The notes: generated from the sequence alone by a model not told the origin. DNA of 64,000 nucleotides from Limanda limanda (GCF_963576545.1 NC_083655.1:20568204-20632203); one strand, 5' to 3'. Positions 35,341-47,478 are shown, counted from the first letter of the stretch. Numbers and translations are program-made.

Positions 35341-38285
35341 TCACCTCCCTGTTTATTGCTCAACTCAACTAAACCTCATTGGACGATGCCAAGATGGTGT
35401 TAACTGACTCCAGACACTGAGGACAGCTCCACACACTCTCGAACTTATGGCTGCCGAGAAAATAGTGATAGTTAATGACCCAACACAGCAAACTCTTCAA
35501 ATTACAGTGACAAGTGTCCAATGCAATTACACAGAGTAAACACAAGCTACACCACAATATTTTTTAAAGCCAAATTTCTGATTATCAAACTGCCTAAAGT
35601 TTTAATACCAGGGAATGCTGTCCTTAAACAAGAAATATACTTTTTTTTAAAATACAAAAAAGTTGTGATTTTGTCCTGCATTTGTTCAACAAACACAGAT
35701 AGTGATCTGCCAATATACTGTAGATGATTGACAATCGACCTTTGTGTTGAACTATTTTTTTTAGGTGCTACAAGCTTCGTTTTTGCATCTCACAGAAAAG
35801 GGAAGACATTTACAAGAAAGTGACTTCGGGACATATCCAAGACCCCTTCACTTATTGCAGTCTTTAGTGTGTTATCGATTCATTTTCAATGGATCAAAGT
35901 CAATCAGCGGCATCTAATGGCCAATGACAAAGTGAAAACATGTTCTAACTATATTTAGAACATGAGAAATGGTACCAAACACTGCTGACTTAATTATCTT
36001 ATCACTAATAAATATTTGTGGAAGAGGCCATATTTCCTAAAAAAGAATGTTCTGTTTAGAATGGATTTTATTTTACCCATATTTATTTATTGTAATCTTA
36101 GAAAATCATTTTTGAACGATTGCATTTGCACTGTTCCACATTCAGTATGTTTTTGTTATCAAATCAAACCAGTGCTAAAATTTAGAAAGCACAAGTGTTG
36201 TGCAGTCATACATTGTTCCCATTGAACTTTGAATTTAATAAATCTCATAGTGAAACCCATCTTATGCATTTGCATTTATTATTAGGGGAGAAAGATTGTT
36301 GTTTCACAGATAGGAATTTGACTGTCTGTAAAAAGTGCAGTATGTCTAGCTAGCACACTGGCCAGGCAACTGATTTGTTCAGCCTTTGTCTTCAGCTCTC
36401 TTACTGCCTCAATAAAGAGTAACATCTGGATGGCTGCTTGGCAGAGACAGAGGGGGAAATAGAATGAGAAAATGAACAGATACATTGAAGTTAGACACCA
36501 GGATGAAATATTGGGAGTAGTGAAAAACACAAGCCAAACAGTAGCGGCAGCACGGCTGTGTCGCGGCTCAGCTTCCTTCCTTCCGCTCTCTCACACTCAC
36601 ACACATAAATCACAGGCAGGACTGTCCTTGCATGATAGAGCCAAATTATTATGGCTAAACACACAAGAATACAGGATGATTAAAGTGTCTGGGGCCTTCT
36701 AAGAAGAGATGGAGACATGATTTATTATTCACCACACAGCTGCAGACTGAAATGTAAAAAGACTGAATACTGCATATAGTGTGGCTGCCACAGTGTTTCA
36801 GTGAAAACTGGTACAGTAGCTGGACAGTCAGATGAATAAAGGCTGACTGTTTGCAAACACTGTTGGGATTTAAATACCATTCATATCATCCATCCACTCT
36901 TAACCCCTAACCATTTTGTATAGAGGTGAAGTAAAAATACTGTACATTTTTTTCTCATGTCGTGAAATACTACAAGTAATAAAGTATTACATTTTACTTA
37001 TTCTGTCATAGTTAGTGATAAAAATATTTCTCAAACTGTCAAATTATTTCTAAATGTGTGGTGACAAAATTCCTGTGTGTGCCCTGACAACTGAATAACA
37101 ATGAGGCTGAAAATAAAGTTATATTACGACCCGGCTGGCTGTGAAAAAAATGGCAACATAAAACCAGATGTTTTTTGGTATATGAAAGTTGTTCAGTTTA
37201 TTTTTAAACTTGGTTTTAAGATTGAAGGACAATGCATGTAATATGAGTTTCCCTGTGACTTCTGTGTCTTGGCATTCATACATTGGGCTCCCACCGAACC
37301 TATTGTCCCTAATCTGTCTTAACCCAATTGGTTACAAATTCTACACAAATATCTCCAACATAATATTGTTTGTTTGAAATAATCTGAGACAATCCTTTCA
37401 TATTTATAATTTTTTCGATACAGCTTTGTTTAATTCTCATCTTTTTATATGTATCTTTACCTGAGGTGTCAGTGTCCACATCTGATCGATATGAATCTTT
37501 ATCCTTTACTGTCTCTCTTTATCAAAATCACTCTAGAAATGAAAAGCTGTCACAGATAGAGAAGTAAAGCATATGCAAGTATCAGTTGCCTTCGGATCAA
37601 CCTTTCTTAGATTACCAAAACCTTGGTGATAATCTGATAATATTCATACATTCATACATATCAGACCAGAATTTACAACTGGAAACTGATGTGCTCTGTT
37701 AAACATGTGCAGAAGCGCTGTAAATCCGAAAACAGCAGACAGCATAACAATAAATTCACCCTTAGTTCCATGTAAATCTGTGTTTCCGATACAGAGGTCT
37801 CAGTTCCTGATCACGTGGCCACTGATAATTTTTCTTCCATCTATCCCGCCTCTCTACTTGCACTAAGGACATAAATTGTGTTTAGTCCTTGCACTGCTAA
37901 TCTGAGCATAATGCTTTATGCACATAAATGATCAATAAGTGAAATGTCACAGGACAATGAAGGAAATGGTGTCTGGTTTGTGGATTGGATAAACACTCCC
38001 CGAGGGGTTAATCTATGCATCATTGCTGCCTGAGAAGATTTATTAAACATTAGAACTGCATCACAGTGTCCTACATGAGTTGCCTTTTGATGCTTTGTTT
38101 TAAGTAAGGATATTAGATACAGGACAATAGACAAGGCCATAACTGGACAAAAAACTAAATAAAGAAGGCCAACATAATATTTCTGAAAAAGAAATAGGAA
38201 CAGCCTAATAGTCTGCATATAAAGCCTTTAAATTCAAAACTGGTATGAAAAAGGATTTCATCACACTCGCTCTGAGAGATGCTTA
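35341..38285. other. AT-rich single-copy DNA, nothing recognised
   Basis: Short chance frames only. No repeat signature was strong enough to call. Confidence 0.5.
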
Positions 38286-38293
38286 CTGCATTA
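38286..38293. repeat. Left 8-bp target-site duplication
   Basis: ctgcatta, identical to 39640-39647. Confidence 0.85.
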
Positions 38294-38399
38294 CAGTCTT
38301 CATTTTGGCAGCTATTTTTGATTTAGTCTTAGTCTTAGTCTTTTGGCGAAAATGCATATTAGTTTTAGTCACATTTAGTCATTTTTATCCTTCTTAGTT

Positions 38400-38535
38400 T
38401 TAGTCTAGTTTTAGTCGACGAAAACAAATTACATTTTAGTCTAGTTTTAGTCGACGAAAACGAATTACATTTTAGTCTAGTTTTAGTCGACGAAAACAAA
38501 TTACATTTTAGTCTAGTTTTAGTCACATTTAATAG
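38400..38535. repeat. 36-bp tandem repeat inside hAT-type element
   Basis: The core agtcgacgaaaac recurs at 38413, 38449 and 38485, exactly 36 bases apart. A fourth partial unit ends in tagtcacattt. Units differ at single positions (aaaacaaatt versus aaaacgaatt). Confidence 0.92.
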
Positions 38536-38661
38536 CCACATTAAACTCCTTATCTTCCCTTCTCAGGCCCAGGGACCCCCCGTGTTGTGTCTACAACTGC
38601 ATACTAGTCTAGCTTTCAGTACTTAGGTTGTCCATTAGATGTCCCTCCTATAGGTCTATAG

Positions 38662-38790
38662 CAGGGGTCGGCAACCTTTACTATCAAAAGAGACATTTTG
38701 CCCCCTCTTCCCCCAAATAAAATTTGTCTGGAGCCGCAAAACATATTTGATAACAAAGCTGATAAAATTTTATATAAAGTTATACTATAC
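38662..38790 (+). mobile_element. Second hAT-like terminus nested in the element
   Basis: caggggtcggcaaccttta, followed by caaaagagacattttgcccc and ctggagccgcaaaacatatt, is a typical left end of another hAT family. Its right end and target duplication were not located, so its extent beyond about 38790 is unknown. Confidence 0.5.
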
Positions 38791-39363
38791 TAATCTGTAG
38801 ATTATTGCATTTATGAAATTATAGAACAACAATAAAGAAAACTGTTGACATTTTATTTATTTTTACCTGTTACAACAAAGGGAAACACCAAATGCTTATG
38901 AAGAGGAGAAGAAAATACACAGGCAAGTGTTGTAGGCCTACTTTGAAATAAATTAAACGCAGAACTATGTAGGGTTATTTGAGTCATCCCCATATTTGAG
39001 GGAAATGTATGAAATAAGAAGTACCCTATTTTGAAATAAATAAAAACATATAGCTGCAGCCTATATATTTTAGTTGGCGTTGGCGAAATGTGAAAACAAA
39101 AAGTGAAAGCAGATCAGACCGGAGGAGGAAACTGAAGTTGGTATAAACCAACTGCAGCTTCTGCTCTGATCAAGAAGCTGCGGCGCTGATCTCAGAGCAG
39201 CTGAGACCAGAGAAACTCTGTGTTTTCACTGTTTCCATAGTTAAGAAGCAGCCGGTGAGTCAGTGACCGGCCTGCTTCACATGAACGAGCTCTGATCTCA
39301 CTGTGTCTCTCTCTGAGCGAGTGCGCGTGGGCGGAGCCTCGGGACCGGAGCGCATCTGGGAGC

Positions 39364-39400
39364 ACACACACACACACGCACACACACACAGACACACACA
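39364..39400. repeat. CA microsatellite with cg and ga interruptions
   Basis: cacacacacacacacgcacac and onward, within the hAT-type element. Confidence 0.9.
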
Positions 39401-39639
39401 TACTCGCCGCTCCGGGTACTTCATGACGGCCTGATACGATTATGTTTTTAAAAATTGTTGTGACTTAGTCAACCGCCAACATTTTCGTTTCGTCTCGTTA
39501 ACGAAAATTAAAATAGATTTCGTCATAGTTTTTATTTTCAAAGATCCATTTCGTTACGTCTTCGTCTCGTCTTAGTCATGGAAAAAGGGGCGTTAACGAA
39601 TATTTTTCGTTATCATTATCGTCAACGAAATTAACACTG

Positions 39640-39647
39640 CTGCATTA
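39640..39647. repeat. Right 8-bp target-site duplication
   Basis: ctgcatta, identical to 38286-38293. Confidence 0.85.
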
Positions 39648-39932
39648 GTAAACCATAAATGTGATCAACAGCCTGTTTACAGAGTAACACTAAAGCATTA
39701 TTTACACAGGATCAGTATAAGTATAATTGCAAAGGTGATCTGTGTTGTTACGAAGCCAAGTCAATTTCTGCCATTAAAAATATTTTAAAAGATTCCACTT
39801 AAAGTCCTTGTATGAATGTGTGTGTACTGTTTACATACACTTTTTTTGCACAAATCCTTTTCCAGCATTGTCACGCGAGGAAGCATCTGAAATGTCCCTT
39901 TTAGGTGTCGCTCAACAAGTTCCCTATAAGGT

Positions 39933-40344
39933 TTAAAGGGATAGTTCACCAAGAAATTCATAATCACCACTATGCAGATGGAGGGGTGGGTGAAGTGTTT
40001 GAGTTCACAAAACACTTCTGGAGTCTCAGGGGTAAACAGCGTTGCAGCCGAATCCAATACAATTGAAGTCAAGTGTGAGCCCTGCTTCAGATGTAATGAA
40101 CAACAGAAAAAGCACAACGTGGCTCCATACTGCTACTGTGGTGTCATCCAGGTGTCCGCAAGCCCCGACATTACTATTCAAAACGGCGTCATTTACACAC
40201 TGCTTTTAGCCAAAATGTCCTCTGATAGCCTCCTAAGGTCTGAAGAAGAGGTTGCCTTGGCTGAAACACTGTTTACCCCTGAAACACTTCACCAACCCCT
40301 CCATCAGCAGAGTAGTGAATAGATTTCATAATCAGCATTCATCC
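39933..40344. mobile_element. Inverted-repeat DNA element (MITE)
   Basis: The left end starts ttaaagggatagttcacc. Left blocks gatggaggggtgggtgaagt and aggggtaaacagcgttgcag (39975-40047) return in reverse complement at 40255-40320 (ctgaaacactgtttacccct, cttcaccaacccctccatca). The right arm lacks about 25 bases present in the left and its outer end is worn. No transposase frame. The left TTAA hints at a piggyBac-type target, but the right one is not preserved. Confidence 0.7.
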
Positions 40345-41910
40345 TTCCCTCAGCTTTGACCAGTTACCCTGTTCCTGTCCTGAGATATAGCATTATGCCT
40401 CCAGCACCATTCTTCAGCTTTCCTAAAATTGCTTAGAAATAGTTCCAGTGTGTTTGTGCCGAGAACATATCTGTGTAATGTATTTTTATTCTGCACTGGT
40501 GGGAACTCCAGTGTGTTTTCACAACTGTTTCAGTATTTTCTGGCTGCTGGCTATCATCAGCTTCTCCTGCAGAACACTGGCTGATATCAAATGCTGTGGG
40601 TTTTTGGCAGGCAGTCTTTTTTTTTGCAAAAATCACTGAAGTCAAATTACAAACAACATAAGTTGTGATGTTTCATGATGCTCAGTCTCAGCAAACAAGC
40701 CATGCAGCAACATGCACAACTTTGCTCTGCTTCTAGAGCTTCCTACTTTGATTTATCGTTCCCATAGAACTGATATGGATTTTTTTCACCACCAAACCAT
40801 AAACTTTATTGATGTCATTTGAAATGGGCTAGGACGAATGATTAATGGTTCCACTAAAATTCGAAACATTTTGGCCGACTATAGCATATCTGTGATTGGT
40901 GTTCATACCTCATTACAGAAAAAAAGAGGGGTGCATGGAGCATGTACGGGACAATATGGACATTATGAAGCACTGACAGTTGGGGTAGTAGTACTGCCAA
41001 AAAATCCAATCTTCAACCTTGCATAGAGGTAGTAATATTGACATTATACACTGCTTATTAAAGGCACAGGGTCACAAACACATTGAGGATGCAGCCTTAA
41101 GTAGTTAACAAACTAGTTTTCGAGATAGGGTTTAGTGTAGAATCTACACCTTGACTAGTATAATGAGCTGAAGGTTTTGTGTTGGCCTTCGGTAGCTGTA
41201 AATGGAAGGAAAGAATGTAAGACTGATTGCTGTACAAGAAAAGATTTGTTTTGTTAAGAGCGCTTAACGGCTCTAGCGAGAGAACAACACAAACAGTGCT
41301 GGTGACATCTTGCCATGAGGGTCCTTCATATCCTTGCGCTGGGATTTAGATTTGCTTCCTTGAAATTCAAATGAAGCATCGACTATAACAGCACTGGATA
41401 ACATAAAAAAGCATCACCCCTGGGTAGAGATGCAAATTGCACTTTCGAAAGTTTATATTGTGCAGGCTTACTTGCTCCTTAACAGATTTGCCCTTATATC
41501 CTTGATTTTCTTTTGTGGAAAAAAAACATTAGAAGAGAGCACTACACAAATATCACTTTAGCTGCATGTGGAGGAATCATCCTTACAGGGTGTTCTCTAT
41601 AAGAATGTATTAGATTTAAAGAGAAGCTAGTGGTACTGTGGGTGCTCAGAGTGATTTCCAGCACTGAGGGAAATGGTTATGCATGTCTGTTTTCCCCGCC
41701 TCCTTCCACACTCTCTGTCAAATGCCACAGGAATTCTTTTGGGCATTATTCAATTCTCCCATTCAGCCCTCATTAACGTAAAGAACCCTGTACACTGAGG
41801 AATTCCAACCTCCCATTTGCAGTTGCACTCATGATTTCTCAATTGACATTTGGATGCATTTGCACAGAAAACATATGGAAATAAGCCTAATGATTATTAA
41901 TTTGATGAGT

Positions 41911-41915
<5 letters not shown>
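40345..41915. other. Single-copy DNA, nothing recognised
   Basis: Short frames on both strands without motifs. Confidence 0.5.
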
Positions 41916-41986
<71 letters not shown>

Positions 41987-42040
41987 ACTGTGTGTGTGTG
42001 TGCACTGTGTGTGTGTGTGTGCACTGTGTGTGCACTGTGT
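41916..42040. repeat. (TG)35 microsatellite with gcactg higher-order units
   Basis: Perfect TG runs 41916-41985. Then four gcactg interruptions occur at shrinking spacing (41985, 42002, 42021, 42031). Confidence 0.95.
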
Positions 42041-43125
42041 TTGTGAGTGCGGCATCCCTCGTCTTATAAGGTTACAGTAAGTGTTGGATTGAAGAATCTA
42101 AGAGTCCCAGCAGATTGAGTGGAGGACAGTTTAGCGTTATCAAATTTAATTATGGAGGTATATTGGCTATCTCACTGTACAGCCAAGTCCTTTCTTTCAA
42201 GAAATCAAATAATAGAGTGTGTGAGAGTAAAAGTGTGCTGACACACGAGCCGACTGCTCAAGATGAAAACCCACACAAAGTAGATCATAAGCTAAAACAC
42301 ACAGACAATGTCATTATCAAGTATTTCCTGCAACTGTCTGTCAACCCAGCAGCTCAAACACTATCTTAGGGTGCTGTGGATGTGTGAAGTTAGTCAGGGA
42401 GAGGCAGGTTAAATACTGGATCGTCAATAAGCTCGGCTTATGATAAAAATTATACAGTATGTGAGAGATGTAGTGAGTCTTATACAGTATGATAGATATT
42501 TATTAAATAATTTATTAATGTTTCATACTGTTACATACTGGAAATTAACCTATAATGTGCAGTGAATTGTCTTCTTTATTGAAGAACAATAGAAACCTTC
42601 TCTATAATGACTCATCTGCAAATACAACCATTTTGCAATTGTTGATGTTTTTAAAGTTAATTTGCAAGAAAAGCGCCTGGTAAACAATTTCCCCTCAAAG
42701 TTTCATTTCACACCCGTTTTAAAGCTTTCATTAAATCAGAGAAGCTTTATCAACAGGAGGGAGACTCTGATAAGAGAGAAAAATACTTTGTGAGTATTAG
42801 ACATGGATGTGGGTGTTTGTTTCTGTTTGCTGCCAAGAAGAAGAGCCAACTTACTAAAGAACTTGAAGTTGCACTTAGGGATTTATGGTGTATCACGCTT
42901 TCTCTCAGACATACAAACATTGTGCAGACTCTGTTGTGGAGCATATGAAGGCCACTGGCCCCATAAAGCTCCTCTGTCTCAGGTCATAACAGAGGAAAAT
43001 TCATCAGTTGGCAGTGACAGTGTTCATTTTTCTGCTAACAGCTAAAATGTTAAATCCATGATCAGACAACCTACGCCCTTTGTGAAAATACAGCCCTCTC
43101 ATTCACTTCCATAGAAAAAATCATT
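42041..43125. other. Single-copy DNA, nothing recognised
   Basis: No supported feature. Confidence 0.5.
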
Positions 43126-43232
43126 GTGGTGCAGTGCAGTGTCTAGACAGGTTAATTTGGAATTGGCTGTTTGTTTGGCCTGTGGTAATGCAGGTTGCAG
43201 TATTCTTTCTGAAACTATAAAAGTTACCAGCA
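43126..43232. repeat. Dispersed repeat, copy A of a pair
   Basis: gcagtgtctagacagg, tttggcctgtggtaatgcag and tctttctgaaactataaaag align collinearly with 59354-59445. Both copies are on the same strand. The family is not recognised. Confidence 0.65.
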
Positions 43233-46200
43233 GTAATTGAGTCGCTGCAAGTGGAAACCACCATAAACATCTGTGACAGAGATTTTTATATTTATTAGAC
43301 AGATTACATGCTCTTACTGATCTCTGTATTATGATATACACGCCAGAGCTTGCCTCAGAATTACTGTATCCTTGGCATTAGTGCACCCACCAAACAGACC
43401 TCCAAATAAGTGTGGTTTACATAATCTGAATAGACTAACCATAACCCTGACATGGCCAGATTCACCTCTTAATATTTCTTCTGAAACATACCCATGTTTA
43501 CTTATTTACAATCACCACATATTGCAGCACAGTGAACATGAGGCTTTGAACATTTGGAAGTTGAGCCTCAGCTGTGTGCTTGTACAGTTACTTTGGTTCA
43601 CAGAATCATGCTTGTAGTAAAATAAATGTGGGACAAATCTAGGAAAATAAGACCGAAGTTGTAATGAATAAGGGAACGAAGATAAAGTGAAATCCAAAAA
43701 GCCTGTACTCTTACAAACCACTAGGTAAAATGTGGAATACAAATCCAAGAAGATAACAGATGATGGTGTCAGTTGGTGTCCACTTCGAAGAGCCTTCTAT
43801 AAGACAGAGCCACAGTACAGACTAGAGTGGGCAATTCACCACCATGCTTGGATGTTGTTGCCTTACATAAAATCATTAGTTGTTGTCAAAATGTGTCAAA
43901 CCACTAGAATGCCGTGAACAGTTCCATTATCCCTGCACTCTGGTCAGACACATAGAATTTTCTTTAGCTGCACACTGTCACCTGGCTCCTCTGGCTTACA
44001 AGTAAATGTCGTGACCTGCTCTGCCCTGGCAGTCTTTACTTTAGAGATCCACTTAAAGGATCTGGCTTTTTTCCTTTTTTAATATGAATGTTTTAGCCTG
44101 ACAGTGAATAGTACAATAATAATACATGTACTACAAAATTCCACTGCAATTTAGTTGAACATGAACACTGAAAGAGAGATGTTTTCTGTACTAGTAGTGT
44201 ACAAGTTACATGTAGCCTCACACCCTCCAGTCATTTACATTTATGGTTTGTTGTGATTGACCCTTTACAAAATTATTCTAGGTCAACCTCATTACATCTC
44301 AAAAACTATGGCTTGGTGCACACTAGAGGATTTTCACATCCACAGATTTATTGATGGATAATGTATAATTTATTAAAGTTTAATATTGTAACTACAAGAG
44401 CGCAGACACCAGATGCTTTCAGAGTGGTGACTCCAGGGATGTGAAAGACACTTACAATTATTAGAAGTGACCTCAGAGCAAATAAGCTGATTGAACGTAT
44501 GCTTTGCCCTGAAACAGAAAAATATGAGGAAAATAAACTGTGGATAAAGTCATGGCTGAGAGGACGGAATCAGTATGGCTTACACAAAAACAAGTTTTTA
44601 TTGATAGTCTCACACAGGGCTAGTGCAAGCTACTGCTACAAGCTAGAAGGCTGTGATCGCTTTATACATGCTCTGACCTTCTATTGCCATAGAGATGCTG
44701 TTCTAAAATCACTGTCCTCTGGTTACGGTGAAGTGCTGGGTAGAAAAACAACACATAGTGTCACATTTCCTAGTCATTGGCTATTAATTGTTTCTGGTCA
44801 CAAGTCTATTGTTTTTCTCAAAAAAAAAAAAAAAATGTTTTATTAACAAATGCACACTCTAAAATGCACATTCACCAGAATGCATAGGACAAAAAACAGG
44901 ATTTTTCATCACAATGGCAGTGGATTCATTGTATTAAGGCAGCGTAATCTTTTCTTACACTCCTCTGTTGTGCTACATCGATGCAAAGGACCTTGTGGAC
45001 TAACAAATGTCAGATTACACTGTGTCCAGTTCTGGTGTAAGTGGTTGTAGCTGTTTTGGCCAAACAACAGTCCATATAATGAAGTCAGTTTTCAGTCAGG
45101 ACATGTCGCAACACTGAGGGGTCACATGTTGGGATAATCAATCAAATCAGACAAAAGAATAAACGGAAAACACAATGAAAACAAAAAAATAAAAAATAAA
45201 AATTGGTAGAATAAAAAGAGAATTAGGGGAAATAGTTTGGACAGCGAGCGAGAGAGAGAGGGGTGATGATGGGCCCCATGGGACAGCAGACAGCTTGCAG
45301 CTCTCTGTTTCACCTCATCTTCATAATCATAAGACACCCTGGGTAATGCTGCTGTGCCAATATTGTACGTATGGGCCCCACATCAGTGTGTGTGTTTGTG
45401 TGTCTATGTATGTGTGTGTGTCTGTGGGTGGGTAGCAGTCGGGTGGGGTGGGCGGTGGGTGATTATATTACTCTATAAGCCTCAGTGCTTGGGCGTCTCT
45501 GCCTGTCACAGACTGGAAAAGAGAGTGGGGGGACCTCTGAAAACAGGAGGCTGGAGAATTACGGAAATTGGATCAAATTTTGAAAAATGGCTCTCAATTC
45601 GAACACCGCGCACCCCAACTCACCTGCCCTCACTTTTCATTCACCGCCACTGACTGCTCGGTATTCAGCTCTGCTGGTAAAAAACCTAATAAAAAAGATA
45701 GAGACAAAAGGAATATGAAATGCAGCAGCCGTCAGCCCTGACACTCACAAACACATGTTCACACACTAATGCACGTACAGTGCATCACCAAATACTGTAC
45801 GCTCTGAAAACCAGAGACTGCAGATGGATTCCAGGTTTTCAGGTGAATTTCTTCTGTCTTCCTGGTGAGATTAGATATTTGGAATCATTTCAATATGAAT
45901 TTGAGGGGCTGGATATGTGCACACATGCAAAACGTGCTTGTCTGCCCATATAACATAGTGCCAAATAAAAGGAAAATTAAACGAAATTCTGTCTAGTTTC
46001 ATTTATTCAATTGAGTTGGGTTCAACCTTTCCTCTCTTTTGCAAAAATAAACGCTAACAATTTACCGATCAAAAAAAGTGCCAGGTTATGATGACTGACA
46101 GAGGAGCGCTGCAGAAGAACCACAATGGCTGCGGCTGACTGTTTAATCTTATCTTTGTTTTGGACCATATATTTTGTTTAAAACACAAACAAAAAACTGC

Positions 46201-46917
46201 AGGTAACTATTTGGGATATTTTCTGCTGCTCTGCCTCAACTCTCAGTTTTTGTTGCTCTTTTTGTTTGTATATCCAAATGCGTCCTGAAGCATTTAGTGT
46301 CTGTGTCCATAGATAACGCCAATTTCTAGTCAGCCTGCTCTCATTGGCTGATGTGGGTTTCTGGTCACTATTCCTTTGTTTATCACACTAAAAGATTGAA
46401 TCAAAACAGCAAACCGTTGTAATTCAATGAATGCACACTTTTTTTTTTTACAGACCACATTACAATCTGTCCTCTGGGAAAAAATATGTAGATCCAGGCA
46501 TCACTTTGAAAATGTGTGGCCCTTGCCTGAAACTAAATATGGAGACTTGGAAAGAACAGGTGGTCCTGAAGCAATGCAGTTAAGAGAGAAGTTTTTAGTG
46601 ATCCACCGTTTTTCAGGTAACTTTATAAACTGCTTTCCATCTGCCTCCAACATACCTGATCATTTATGGTGCAACCAGAAAATAAATCATAAAGAAGAAA
46701 AATATGACATGCACAAAATGCACTATATACACAGAATGCATCTTTTGGATCTGCTCTGTCTAGTGATGTAGGTATGGCAAACAGTCTTTCCCTTTTCGTT
46801 GATTCACGGGCTTCATTTTGCTATGTACACATCTGTGTCACAAAAATATTGTGTGGAATTACATTTTTTGAAATCTAGAAACTGGGACTTCTCCATATTC
46901 TTTTATTTTTTGTTCCT
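43233..46917. other. Single-copy DNA, no gene accepted
   Basis: Contains an A-run at 44821-44835, an imperfect GT/GGGT tract at 45384-45432, and an open stretch at 46454-46616 with splice-like borders, discussed as a finding. Nothing reaches the standard for a gene. Confidence 0.45.
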
Positions 46918-46922
46918 GTACT
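46918..46922. repeat. Left target-site duplication of sushi-type element
   Basis: gtact, identical to 52498-52502. Confidence 0.95.
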
Positions 46923-47047
46923 TGTCACAGTCTGCTCATCTCCTGTCTGCTGGTATTTTTCCACTCCTCTGTCTCTGCTCCACTCTACCTGTTAGCCACG
47001 CCCCCTCATCAGGCCAACTCTCCACACCTGTGACAGCCCTGGCTGCA

Positions 47048-47052
47048 TATAA
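47048..47052 (+). promoter_or_regulatory. TATA box of the 5' LTR
   Basis: tataa in gcatataagcc lies 29 bases upstream of the 10-nt block that pairs with the primer-binding site. That is the right distance for an RNA polymerase II start there. Confidence 0.75.
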
Positions 47053-47076
47053 GCCTGCTCCTGTCTCTGCTTCAGT

Positions 47077-47086
47077 GCCAGATTGT
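47077..47086 (+). other. Predicted transcript 5' end / self-primer
   Basis: gccagattgt is the exact reverse complement of the primer-binding site at 47464-47473. In Tf1-type self-priming, the first bases of the element RNA fold back on the primer site, are cleaved, and prime minus-strand DNA. Confidence 0.75.
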
Positions 47087-47124
47087 CTTGCGTAAATGCC
47101 TGACCTCCAGCATTTCTCTCTCCG

Positions 47125-47224
47125 GCCTGCTACCTGTTATCTGCCTGCTACCTGCCTGCTACCTGCTCCGGCCTGCTACCTGCTACCTGCTTGCTACCTG
47201 CTTGCTACCTGCTCCGGCCTGCTA
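47125..47224 (+). repeat. CTGCTAC minisatellite inside the LTR
   Basis: Variants of cctgctac, with cctgcttgctac and tccggcctgctac spacers, repeat over about 100 bases. The same array is at 52161-52260. It lies in the transcribed leader (R region). Confidence 0.85.
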
Positions 47225-47391
47225 CACAGCTCACCACTGAACCTGTCTGCATCTAGGTAATCCTCCTGCTGTGGACCTTGCCTCCACTCAGCAACACCAG
47301 ACTCACTCCTTGCCAGATCTCGCTGAAGATCACTGGGAACAAAGACTTTTCACCCTGCCACTGTTAAGAACTGTTTAAGACTGCAGTGAAA

Positions 47392-47397
47392 AATAAA
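47392..47397 (+). terminator. Polyadenylation signal of the LTR
   Basis: aataaa about 70 bases before the LTR end. The equivalent in the 3' LTR (52428-52433) would be used to end the genomic RNA. Confidence 0.7.
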
Positions 47398-47463
47398 GTT
47401 CATTACCAATTAAGATCTCGTCTGCCTGTGCTGCATTTGGGTCCTCACCATACCCGTGACAGT

Positions 47464-47473
47464 ACAATCTGGC
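47464..47473 (+). other. Self-priming primer-binding site
   Basis: acaatctggc begins two bases after the LTR end. It has no TGG at the expected tRNA start position but pairs perfectly over 10 bases with 47077-47086. Confidence 0.8.
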
Positions 47474-47478
47474 CCGAC

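Larger units (their letters stand above)
38294..39639. mobile_element. hAT-type DNA transposon, non-autonomous, with target duplication
   Basis: The element is 1346 bp and is flanked by an exact 8-bp direct repeat ctgcatta (38286-38293 and 39640-39647), the target length of the hAT superfamily. The ends are related inverted repeats: cagtcttcattttgg on the left, complement of the right cagtgttaatttcgt. Internal features are 36-bp tandem repeats (38400-38535), a second hAT-like terminus at 38662, and a GC-rich block with a CA tract (39100-39400). No transposase frame exists. Its cgacgaaaac and ttaacgaaaa motifs are shared by both ends. Confidence 0.8.
46923..47461 (+). repeat. 5' LTR (539 bp)
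   Basis: The LTR starts TGTCAC and ends GTGACA, an exact 6-bp inverted repeat. It holds a TATA box, a predicted start site, a CTGCTAC-rich minisatellite and an AATAAA signal. It differs from the 3' LTR only at 47211 (g versus a at 52247) and 47386 (g versus c at 52422). Confidence 0.97.

Noticed and set aside
38400..38535. 36-bp repeats as a CRISPR array
   Set aside because: The units are directly adjacent with no unique spacers, lie inside a hAT-type element, and the genome is eukaryotic.
47386..47478. Upstream extension of gag into the LTR
   Set aside because: It starts from GTG within the LTR, has no gag-like sequence, and a proper ATG follows the primer site.
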